A stretch of DNA of 64,000 nucleotides from Chryseobacterium indoltheticum (lineage in GTDB: Bacteria; Bacteroidota; Bacteroidia; Flavobacteriales; Weeksellaceae). Positions 25,137-33,542 of this stretch are shown piece by piece (position 1 is the stretch's first letter; each line of letters begins with the position of its first letter). The notes beneath the pieces are model-generated. The model saw nothing but the letters and a program-made list of their open reading frames with translations, had not been told where the DNA came from and searched no databases. The stretch is taken from contig NZ_CP033929.1 of assembly GCF_003815915.1 (NCBI RefSeq), forward strand, positions 4,030,001-4,094,000, given 5' to 3'. Made by a program: the position numbers and the translations under genes.

Positions 25137-28100
25137 TTATTCTTTAATGAATTTTCTTTGAGCTGTGCCCTGAACATCATCAATGTCAATCACATATACA
25201 CCGTTGATCAATCTGCTTACGTCAATCTTATTATTTAAGATTATTCCGCTTGAGACTAGCTGACCAGCAGCACTGTAAATCTTGTAATTGGCTTTTTTAC
25301 TAACGTTCTTCACATTCAGAATAGATTTAACCGGGTTTGGATAAATTAAAATATCTGTCTGATTAAGTGTATTAGTTGCTGGTAGTTTAGAGATTCTCAC
25401 TGTGTAATCTTCTACCTCACCATCAGTAAAGCTGATACAGTTTACAGGAATAGCATCTTTAGACATTGCCACTCTCATTACAACATATTTTTCTGTAGAT
25501 CCTACGAAAGCATCAGCAGGTACAGTGAATGTAGCACTTGCTGTAGGGTTCGTATTCGGACCGTCAGCTAAAATTCTTTCATTAAGATCAAAAGTTCCGC
25601 TTCTGTCGAAATCAATCCAAACAGCAACGCCAGCTTTAGCTCCCGAGCTAATTGTTTTATCTACAATGATCTGATTACCTACAGAACCTTGAACCATATC
25701 GATAAATTTCAATGGAACTGTTGTATAATCTGAATAAGCAGAACCTGTCGTAATATTAATCATCTCAGGTTTACCTGTAGGCTTCGCTGTTACTTTTGAA
25801 ATAAATTCTGAACCAAAGTTGGTCGACTGCATCTGACAGTAAACAACTGTTGGTGTTGTAAAGTAATACTGAGGTGTATAGTTCCCCGGTGTACCTGTAC
25901 AAACATTTGCTACCTGCATTTCATATTTCGTAAGTTCTAATAATCCTGTTAATGTATAGGTATTATTGTTTACGTTAATAGTCGTCCAACTCGGTATTCC
26001 TACCTTTCTGTATCTTAATATGTAAGTATTAGTAGCTCCAGTACCTGTATAAGCATCCCAAACTACTTCTGCAGTTGTAGGTGTCAACTGAGTGATCGTT
26101 AATCCCGGAGGCGGAATTTCACAAACTCTAACCGTAGTAAACACTTGAGATGTTGACCATGGATTAGGAGTAGTAGAACCTGTACATGTATTTCTTACCT
26201 GCACTTCATAAGTTTTATAAGAACTTAAACCTGTAAGAAGGTAAGTATTCGCTGGAGGTTGAGGAGTAGAAGGAGCAGCAGGTATCCATGGGATTGTACC
26301 CACTTCTCTCCACTGAAGTTCATAAGTAGCACCAGCTGCAAGCGGGCTCCAAGTTACTAAAGCTGATGTAGAAGTAATGTTAGTTACTGTAATATTCGGA
26401 GGTGTAGGATCACATCTCGTCATAAATTTGTTATTTGAGAACACTCCTACATTGGTTGTATTACAAACCGCTGCAACCTCAACTTCATACTGTGTATATG
26501 GCAATAAGTTTTGCGGGAAAGTATATGTATTTGTAGTTCCCGGTACAGCCGCTACAGTTATAGGACCAGCTGTTGGTAACCAAGTAGTAGAGCCAACAGG
26601 TCTGTATCTTATCTGATAAGAAGCACCACCAATATCTTGTGGCCAGGTAATAGTAGCAGAATTATGCGTAATAGAAGCTGGCGTTACTGTCACAACCGGC
26701 GTATCTGTACTACAAACTCTCAATACAATATTATCAATTGCAATCGAAGGTTGAGTACCGCCACCACCGTCATTTCTCCATTGGAATACTAAACGCATTA
26801 CACTATTGGCGAAATTGGTAAGATTTAAATTGGTATTAGAATAAGACTGCCAAGTACCCTGAAGGTTATATTGTCCTAAAGAAACTCTTCCTGCCCCTGC
26901 AGTAATTAAAGTTCCCGGTACCGGCAAATATGAAGATGGTACTAACCAAACTTCTAAATAGTCATACTTGAAATTCGTACCCTCACCTTGACCTTTCCAG
27001 TCAAAAGAGAATGAAGCAAGTGTAGTAGATGCAGGAATTTGAATATCTCTAAATGCATGTACAGTACTTGTTGTATGTACATATCCATTTGTTACACCAT
27101 TATCATTAGATATATATAATGACTGAGCAGGATTTCCTGTTACATTACCTCGTACCCATTTATTAGCCTGTGTACCATTTAATATTCCTAAATCATTTCC
27201 TCCAGTAAAGTTTTGAGTATAAGGAAGTGTTGCCGGAATCTGAGTTGTCATTATAGATACAGGATCTGATAAGTCACTCTGATCTGTTGAGCTACATATT
27301 GCTCTAACCCAAAAATAGTAAGTAGTACTAGGAGTTAACCCAGGAATTGTATAGTTAACAGCCGTTCCTGGAACACCAGTTACCTGAGGAGTCCCCGGAG
27401 GAGTGGTTGTCGTACTATAATATATTTGATATCCATTTGCAGGCTGCGTTGTTGGCGCATTCCATGATATAGTAGCTGTATTTCCTGTAGAACTAACGGC
27501 TGCAACTCCTAGTGGCTCAATACAAGTAGGAGCAACTCTTAATCTGAAATCATCAACACCCATATACCAAGGAGTACTGTTAGCTGACGCATTTACGGCA
27601 AAATTATATATTCCTGTAGCTGTAGGTGTATAATATACTTTATACTGAGTATAATTAGCAGTCCCTTGAGTCGCACTAATGAATGCTCCTAAATTTGTAG
27701 CTCCTGTCGAAGATTGTGAAGTATTTACTAAGACATTCCCTGAGAATCCTGTATTACCACTATCTGTTCCACCAGTATGATAATAAAATGAAAACTCATA
27801 AGTGACTCCTGCTGTTAATGTAAATCCTGGTGTCCATAGCTGGCTTGCGTTTGTATTACCCCATTGAATTCTAACATAATTTGGCGTCGATCTTGGTCCC
27901 GGAGATGTCGAAGATGCTGTGGCATTTGAAGACGTCCACGCATTAGACCCAGTAACCTGTTTCCAACAAGATGGAACAATATCGGCACCTAAAGTAGTCA
28001 TAGCATCAAAATTTTCTGTCCAAGGAAGAGTCGCTACAGGTACACATAGAGTCATAAAAGACTGCATTGGAGTCCATGTACTTTTGTCGGTTGCACTACA

Positions 28101-28886
28101 TATAGATCTTACCCACACGTAATACGTTGTGATAGGTGTCAGTCCTGAGATCGTTGCAGTCGTAGTTGCACTTTGTACAGAATTGGTAGCATTTAAAGGT
28201 GTGGTACCTGTCGGTGCAACACCCGTCGTGTTATAATAAACATCATAACCGTTTGCAGGTGGTGTTGCCGGAGCTGTCCAAGAAATATTTGCGTTAGTAG
28301 CTGTCGTATTTACCAATGTGATAGCAGACGGAGCCAGACAAGATGGAGCCGCACCTTGAGTCATTGTGACATTATCAAAATAATAATAATTATCTCCACT
28401 CGCTGCCGATATCACATAAAACCTTACAAATAAATTACCGGCAGACGGACTGAATGTTACAGTTCTCGTTGCACAGGTATTTGCCTCTACGTGATTCGTA
28501 GAATTAATCGTGTAAGCGGTGGTCCAAGGCCCTCCCGCACTGCTTGAATATTGCACTGCAATAGTCCCAAGATTTGCGGCAGTAGTTGCGACTGTTCCTG
28601 CAGACCAATCTGTGACTTTATAATCAAAAGACATCGTTACAACCCCCTGATTATTCCCGGGAATATTAGGAGAAATAAAACCTCCTTCATTTCCGCTATA
28701 TCTATTTCCTCTTATCGTTCCTCCGGTAGTACCACAAATTTGGTTTGCAGTAGTAGTTCTAGAGAAAATAAAATCCGTAGTTGTCCAGTTATTAAGTCCC
28801 GTGGCTGTCCAGTCTTGTGTATAGTTAACCTGAGCCATGAGAAATGCACCAAAAAGTAATTGGCACATAAGTAGAAGTTTCTTCAT
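25137..28886 (-). CDS. secreted fibronectin type III / GEVED protein with T9SS type A sorting domain
   Basis: A 1249-residue surface protein. Signal peptide residues 1-18 (MKKLLLMCQLLFGAFLMA). Several fibronectin III domains recur (WTAPATPPANGYDVYYNT, LTPITTYYVWVRSICS and similar), alternating with carbohydrate-binding-like beta domains (DNVTMTQG, VDDFRLRV, IDNIVLRVC). A GEVED domain follows near 1030-1160 (VWIDFDRSGTFDLNERI, DGEVEDYTVRI). The type A sorting domain ends the protein (IYPNPVKSILNV, YKIYSAAGQLV, GVYVIDI). It is probably exported by T9SS to the surface or medium. It resembles the next gene in GEVED and tail. Function unknown. Confidence 0.9.
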   Translation of the reverse strand: MKKLLLMCQLLFGAFLMAQVNYTQDWTATGLNNWTTTDFIFSRTTTANQICGTTGGTIRGNRYSGNEGGFISPNIPGNNQGVVTMSFDYKVTDWSAGTVATTAANLGTIAVQYSSSAGGPWTTAYTINSTNHVEANTCATRTVTFSPSAGNLFVRFYVISAASGDNYYYFDNVTMTQGAAPSCLAPSAITLVNTTATNANISWTAPATPPANGYDVYYNTTGVAPTGTTPLNATNSVQSATTTATISGLTPITTYYVWVRSICSATDKSTWTPMQSFMTLCVPVATLPWTENFDAMTTLGADIVPSCWKQVTGSNAWTSSNATASSTSPGPRSTPNYVRIQWGNTNASQLWTPGFTLTAGVTYEFSFYYHTGGTDSGNTGFSGNVLVNTSQSSTGATNLGAFISATQGTANYTQYKVYYTPTATGIYNFAVNASANSTPWYMGVDDFRLRVAPTCIEPLGVAAVSSTGNTATISWNAPTTQPANGYQIYYSTTTTPPGTPQVTGVPGTAVNYTIPGLTPSTTYYFWVRAICSSTDQSDLSDPVSIMTTQIPATLPYTQNFTGGNDLGILNGTQANKWVRGNVTGNPAQSLYISNDNGVTNGYVHTTSTVHAFRDIQIPASTTLASFSFDWKGQGEGTNFKYDYLEVWLVPSSYLPVPGTLITAGAGRVSLGQYNLQGTWQSYSNTNLNLTNFANSVMRLVFQWRNDGGGGTQPSIAIDNIVLRVCSTDTPVVTVTPASITHNSATITWPQDIGGASYQIRYRPVGSTTWLPTAGPITVAAVPGTTNTYTFPQNLLPYTQYEVEVAAVCNTTNVGVFSNNKFMTRCDPTPPNITVTNITSTSALVTWSPLAAGATYELQWREVGTIPWIPAAPSTPQPPANTYLLTGLSSYKTYEVQVRNTCTGSTTPNPWSTSQVFTTVRVCEIPPPGLTITQLTPTTAEVVWDAYTGTGATNTYILRYRKVGIPSWTTINVNNNTYTLTGLLELTKYEMQVANVCTGTPGNYTPQYYFTTPTVVYCQMQSTNFGSEFISKVTAKPTGKPEMINITTGSAYSDYTTVPLKFIDMVQGSVGNQIIVDKTISSGAKAGVAVWIDFDRSGTFDLNERILADGPNTNPTASATFTVPADAFVGSTEKYVVMRVAMSKDAIPVNCISFTDGEVEDYTVRISKLPATNTLNQTDILIYPNPVKSILNVKNVSKKANYKIYSAAGQLVSSGIILNNKIDVSRLINGVYVIDIDDVQGTAQRKFIKE

Positions 28887-29268
28887 AAAATTAATTATTA
28901 AAATGAATTGAATACCAATGTAATTTGAATCTATCTGTAATATTTTTTGTACATCTATTAATATAATCCCTTATTAATAAAAACATATTTTTCTGAAAAC
29001 AGATTTGCTGAGAATCTATCAATTGTTTTAAATATTGGGCCTTTAAAACACCAATATTAGGTACACTTTGCAGATTTAATAAACAAGTAAAGAATTTAAT
29101 CATAGGCATATTATGTTATATTAACTACAAATCTAATCATTTTCTATAATTAAAATATATAATAAATATTTTTTTTTACAATTACTACATTAAAATCACG
29201 CTTATGATTCCAAATAAAAAAAATCCTCAGGGTTTTCCTGAGGATTCATTATTATAAAAAAGAATTTC
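28887..29268. other. intergenic region between the two T9SS genes
   Basis: AT-rich region. It holds the terminator of the reprolysin-like gene at 29212-29246 and must hold the promoter of the 25137-28886 gene, but no clean TAnnTTTG box is visible upstream of 28886. A minus-strand 72-codon frame at 28891-29109 has no protein-like features and is not accepted as a gene. Confidence 0.6.
29212..29246 (-). terminator. terminator after the 29269-32229 gene
   Basis: AATCCTCAGG (29222-29231) and CCTGAGGATT (29237-29246) form a 10-bp stem with a GTTTT loop; on the minus strand a T-run follows. Confidence 0.88.
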
Positions 29269-32229
29269 TTATTTCTTGATAAATTTAGAATTGAAACTTT
29301 CTTTTCCTTTATCTTCAATAGATATTACATAAGCACCTTTTATCAATGATGAAACATTAATTTTTCCATTGCTTATATTTCCATTACCAACTAATTGTCC
29401 CGCTGCACTGTAAATCTTATAAGTAGCTTTATCAGATACTTTAGTAATGTTTAAGAAATCAGTTGCAGGGTTTGGATAAATTTGAATTTCATTCTTTACT
29501 GCACTTGATTCTGAAGTAGACAATACGTCTGTTACTACCACATTATAATCTTCATATTCTCCTAAAGCATTTATTGTTCCACATGATGAATTATGTATAT
29601 ATCCTGGAGTGTTGTAGTACAATAATCCTATTCTCATTCGCAATCCCTGGTTTAAAACTGAACTCGAAGGAACAGTAAAGTTTGCTGTCGTAGGGTTTAC
29701 CGTAGTAGAAGCTACCGAATTTGAAGCTTGCATAATTCTTTCATTATCTTCAAAAGTTCCATTTCTGTTAAAATCAATCCATGCACTTATCATTTCAGGG
29801 TACGCAGTAGTACCTGCCCAACCTTTAGTAACTGATAATGTATATGTGCCATTTTTAACAAGATTTACTTGTAAATTAGAATTAGCCACATAGCTTGTGT
29901 AAGTACTTGGTCCCGATGTATTAGTCATATTTGCTACAGAAACTCCTGCAATATGATCATCAGTACCATCCACAGTCGCAACTGTACAGTAAGTAAGACC
30001 TGTCGTTGTAAAATTTGAAGAAGGAGAATATGTACCTGTAGTACCAGAACAAACTGTAGCTACTTGTACTTCATATGCTGTACCATCAATTAAATTAGAT
30101 AAAGTGATGTTTGTAACAGAACTTGTAGTCTGTTGCCAAGCAGCATCTGCCAATTTTTTATAACGAATTACATAAGTGGCACCTGTAACCGGAGCCCAGC
30201 TTACATCCACAGATGATGTCGTGATATTTGATGTTGTGATCGGTGTTGGAGCAGAGCCATTACATGCAGCAAATGCACTTACTGTAGCTGTTCTAACAGC
30301 ATAAAACACATTACCTATAGAAGATACTCTAATAATAACTGCTTGGCCGTTAGTAAGAGAAGAAAAAGTAAAACTTTCGCTACCATCATTTGCAGTAGAA
30401 TTAGATAATATCACCCAAGTTGCACCATTATCAATAGTATAATCAATTTTCACATTAGCAACATTATAAGGTGCTGCCGTAGTATTTGCTACATCCCATG
30501 TTACTGTTGTAGCACCATTACTTGCAACAAACTGTGTATTAACTTTGAAAGGGCCTTCATTTCCTACAACAATTGTTTGTTCAGCAAATTGCGTTTGTTG
30601 TTGATTAGCAACGGGGCTATTATCCCTAACTGTAACAGCATATTTTGTAGTTCTAGCTACTTTTGAAACTGATTCCCAACCGCTATTTGAATTATCGAGT
30701 ACTCCACTTAATACAGAAGCCAGTTTTGGAAAATATCTCGTAGGACTTGCTGTTGGAGTAAAAGATCTAAATGAAGGTCCTGTACCTGTCGAACCTAAGT
30801 TTGTACTATTAGTAGTAACTGTTGCATTATCTACCTGTTCCCAAGTATAAGTCATAGGATCATTTTCAGCGTCAGTTGCAGAAGCTGTTAAGACAAAAGC
30901 AGTTCCTTTCGGTATATTATACGTCGGTAATGCTGCTATGACAGGAGGATTATTAGCCACTGTAGCTTCTACATCACAGGTTTTATTGTTAAGGTTTGTC
31001 TGAACCTGAGAGATACTTGCTTTATGAAAATAAGCATTTGAGTGTGGTTGCACATCAGTAGCAGCGCCACCAGTAATCCCAGCATACCCCATAATGGTAG
31101 ATCCTGAACCCGGTTCCACGTTAACCTGATAAGGCTCCAAAGCATGAGAGAAAGTGTGGTTCGCTCCTAATTGATGACCCATTTCATGAGCTACATAATC
31201 AATATCAAAATTATCTCCCTGAGGTATATTGTCAGCTGGCGATGTATAGCCAGATCCTTTCCCTGGAGAATTAGCGTCTGCAGGGTTTATACAAACACAT
31301 CCTATACAGCCCGCATTTCCACCTCCTCCAGAAGCACCAAATAAATGGCCTATATCATAATTACCATTTCCGACATTATTAGAAAGTGTCTGCTGCAATT
31401 CTAAGATCCACGCACCACCGGCTCCTGCCTGAGCACCTGAATACGGATCGGTAGCAGCATTAGTGTAAATTACATTAGGGAAATTTTGTAAATTTAAATG
31501 TAAAGCAAAATCTTTTTCAAAAACACCATTAACTCTGGTTAATGTAGCATTAATTGCAGACAAAGCTCCGGCTACGGTACCTCCATGAAAGGCTGTATAC
31601 TCTCCAGTAACAGACATCGCCAATCTCATTGTTCTGTATTTCTTATCAGACATTTTTGAGAAATCTGTTGGTTGATTTGTAAATGCTGAACCTCCTTGCA
31701 ACATTTCATCTATCTGCTGTTTAGCTGCTGGACTTTCAGAAGTACTACAAATAAAGCTCTTATCGCCTGTATTGATAGTCTTAGGATGCACCCCATATAC
31801 CGATTTATCTGTGTTTTGAGGTTCTATAAATTCATATTGTCCATTACTATTAATGATCATTGATTGAAAATCAGTTGGAGAAACCGAAAATCTAAGAAAT
31901 TTATTAGGATCATCAATTCCTACTCCTACATACGAGCCTAGCTGATATTGATCTGCTAGTTCTTTAACTACTACTGGAAAACTGTAAACAGCAAATCGCT
32001 CGACTTTACCATTTAGAGTTGGTAAAGAAATTTCAATTGCTTTTGCATTTTTACCTGTCTCTTGAGCGTTTTTCAATTTTTCTCTTACTTGAGACAGATC
32101 TAGCTTGTAATAACTTCGTACAAGCGATGGTTCAAATTTTGAACTCTTCTTTAAAGTAGTTGGTGTCCACTGCGCAAGCGCAGATCCTCCTATCAAACTA
32201 CAAAATAAAGCAGTAATGAGTTTTTTCAT
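29269..32229 (-). CDS. reprolysin-like zinc metalloprotease with T9SS type A sorting domain
   Basis: A 986-residue secreted protease. Signal peptide residues 1-19 (MKKLITALFCSLIGGSALA), then a pro-region (about 20-190). The metzincin zinc motif AHEMGHQLGANHTFSH is near residues 344-359, with a Met-turn in STIMGYAG. A fibronectin III domain (about 660-745) and a GEVED domain (ISAWIDFNRNGTFEDNERIM ... GEYEDYNVVV) follow. The C-terminal type A signal is IQIYPNPATDFLNI...KGAYVISIED. Expected to be cut and attached or released by T9SS. Substrate unknown. Confidence 0.93.
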   Translation of the reverse strand: MKKLITALFCSLIGGSALAQWTPTTLKKSSKFEPSLVRSYYKLDLSQVREKLKNAQETGKNAKAIEISLPTLNGKVERFAVYSFPVVVKELADQYQLGSYVGVGIDDPNKFLRFSVSPTDFQSMIINSNGQYEFIEPQNTDKSVYGVHPKTINTGDKSFICSTSESPAAKQQIDEMLQGGSAFTNQPTDFSKMSDKKYRTMRLAMSVTGEYTAFHGGTVAGALSAINATLTRVNGVFEKDFALHLNLQNFPNVIYTNAATDPYSGAQAGAGGAWILELQQTLSNNVGNGNYDIGHLFGASGGGGNAGCIGCVCINPADANSPGKGSGYTSPADNIPQGDNFDIDYVAHEMGHQLGANHTFSHALEPYQVNVEPGSGSTIMGYAGITGGAATDVQPHSNAYFHKASISQVQTNLNNKTCDVEATVANNPPVIAALPTYNIPKGTAFVLTASATDAENDPMTYTWEQVDNATVTTNSTNLGSTGTGPSFRSFTPTASPTRYFPKLASVLSGVLDNSNSGWESVSKVARTTKYAVTVRDNSPVANQQQTQFAEQTIVVGNEGPFKVNTQFVASNGATTVTWDVANTTAAPYNVANVKIDYTIDNGATWVILSNSTANDGSESFTFSSLTNGQAVIIRVSSIGNVFYAVRTATVSAFAACNGSAPTPITTSNITTSSVDVSWAPVTGATYVIRYKKLADAAWQQTTSSVTNITLSNLIDGTAYEVQVATVCSGTTGTYSPSSNFTTTGLTYCTVATVDGTDDHIAGVSVANMTNTSGPSTYTSYVANSNLQVNLVKNGTYTLSVTKGWAGTTAYPEMISAWIDFNRNGTFEDNERIMQASNSVASTTVNPTTANFTVPSSSVLNQGLRMRIGLLYYNTPGYIHNSSCGTINALGEYEDYNVVVTDVLSTSESSAVKNEIQIYPNPATDFLNITKVSDKATYKIYSAAGQLVGNGNISNGKINVSSLIKGAYVISIEDKGKESFNSKFIKK

Positions 32230-32252
32230 ATAATTGAATTATTTTTAATTGC

Positions 32253-32286
32253 CAAATATAAGTGTTTTTAGCAAATACATATTCAA
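32253..32286 (-). promoter_or_regulatory. promoter of the reprolysin-like gene
   Basis: TATATTTG on the minus strand (32260-32253), 23 bp before the ATG; a TTG (32286-32284) lies 23 bp upstream of it, at the long end of the accepted spacing. Confidence 0.5.
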
Positions 32287-32343
32287 CATAACTATATTTA
32301 TTTTGTTAAAATCGCAATCACTTTACTTAGAATTATTGATAAT

Positions 32344-32374
32344 GAAAAAAACTCCAGAAAAATCCAGAGTTTTA
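32344..32374 (-). terminator. terminator-like hairpin downstream of the DUF6048 gene
   Basis: AAAACTC and GAGTTTT arms around a 12-nt loop that may pair further (CC/GG absent, CAG/CCAG partial). T-rich on the minus strand. It lies between the DUF6048 gene and the reprolysin-like promoter. Confidence 0.6.
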
Positions 32375-32433
32375 TATATGCAAAAAAACATTTTTAGTAA
32401 TCTTCTACGAAATTAAATTTTAAACTGTTTATA

Positions 32434-33096
32434 TTAAAACTTATACGCAATATTCCATGCAAAGCCCATATTAAATTTATTGGAGCTTCTTCCAAAACCG
32501 GGAACAATCATTGGAACAACGTCATCCTGCTTTGAAGTTACCATCAGATAGCGTGGCTGCATACTTACGTCGATGTAAAAATTAGATTCAAACAGCTGTA
32601 CTCTTCCACCGATATTTCCTTCGAGCCAGAAAGATGACTGCGAAGATGAGGGCATTGATACCGAAGAACTATTTCCACCAAAACCACGTATTGGAATAGC
32701 CATATATTCCTGAGTGTAAAATGAACCCCCAATTTTTCCGCCTCCATAGAAACCATTAAAATCATTTTCAGGGTCTCTTGCCAACATATAGAAGGCTCCA
32801 ATTTTTAAAAATGGTCCGTTTGCTTTGGCATCATACCCATTATTTTGGTAAACATTTTTATCAAAACCTGCTTCTATAATACCGTGAAGATTATCTTTTA
32901 CTTTAGACGAAATAAATCCCTGAAAGATCTGTCTGTCTGAAAAAAATGAAGCTCCGGCGTTCAAAACATCAAAACCAACAATAAAATTGGGTTCGTATTT
33001 CCATTTTGGTTTCTCAACTTCCTCTTTTTCCTGTGCAGAAAAAATAAGCAACCCGAAAACACTAAAAATTAAAGAATAAATTAGTCTTGTCTTCAT
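32434..33096 (-). CDS. DUF6048 family outer-membrane-like protein
   Basis: A 220-residue protein with signal peptide (MKTRLIYSLIFSVFGLLIFSAQ). The rest has alternating beta strands and ends in aromatic Phe (NMGFAWNIAYKF), like outer-membrane beta-barrels. Matches the flavobacterial DUF6048 family. It overlaps the DUF6452 gene by 35 bp, the usual partner. Function unknown. Confidence 0.8.
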   Translation of the reverse strand: MKTRLIYSLIFSVFGLLIFSAQEKEEVEKPKWKYEPNFIVGFDVLNAGASFFSDRQIFQGFISSKVKDNLHGIIEAGFDKNVYQNNGYDAKANGPFLKIGAFYMLARDPENDFNGFYGGGKIGGSFYTQEYMAIPIRGFGGNSSSVSMPSSSQSSFWLEGNIGGRVQLFESNFYIDVSMQPRYLMVTSKQDDVVPMIVPGFGRSSNKFNMGFAWNIAYKF

Positions 33097-33532
33097 TTTC
33101 TATAAAATTTTGCCCTTGTTCTACACTTTTCAGTGAGTTTGGAGCCGATAATACTGAATTTACATTTTCGTAATTCCTTTTCACCCCACAACCTGGTGAA
33201 ACATAGATAGATTTTGTGGTATAACTTACTCTTACTTTTGTAGGATCTTCTTCAGTCGTTGTCTGCACATAAACATCTGTAAACGGAGAATCATCAACAC
33301 GTAACGGTACAAATACAGAATCAACTTTGATTTTCCAGCCCAAATCTATGATCCCAGAGCCAAGATCTGCATAAATTTTTATAGAATCGACAACTGAGAT
33401 TTTATTATCTCTTTTAAATGTAATTTTCATTCTCGGTGTACCTTCACCGTTGTCACAGATATCATTATCGCCTCCACAAGAAATGACCGTCGATAACACA
33501 AAAATGAATATGATGAATTTAAAATATTTCAT
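33062..33532 (-). CDS. DUF6452 family lipoprotein
   Basis: A 156-residue lipoprotein, lipobox VISC with Cys19. The mature part has CDNGEGTPRMKITFKRD near its start and GCGVKRNYENV near the C-terminus, typical of DUF6452. It is coupled to the DUF6048 gene by a 35-bp overlap, so the two probably act together at the outer membrane. Role unknown. Confidence 0.8.
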   Translation of the reverse strand: MKYFKFIIFIFVLSTVISCGGDNDICDNGEGTPRMKITFKRDNKISVVDSIKIYADLGSGIIDLGWKIKVDSVFVPLRVDDSPFTDVYVQTTTEEDPTKVRVSYTTKSIYVSPGCGVKRNYENVNSVLSAPNSLKSVEQGQNFIENEDKTNLFFNF

Positions 33533-33542
33533 ACTTAAATCT

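Noticed and set aside
28891..29109. 72-codon minus-strand frame upstream of the fibronectin/GEVED gene
   Set aside because: No signal, domain or ribosome-binding context; it covers the region that must hold the promoter and leader of the 25137-28886 gene.
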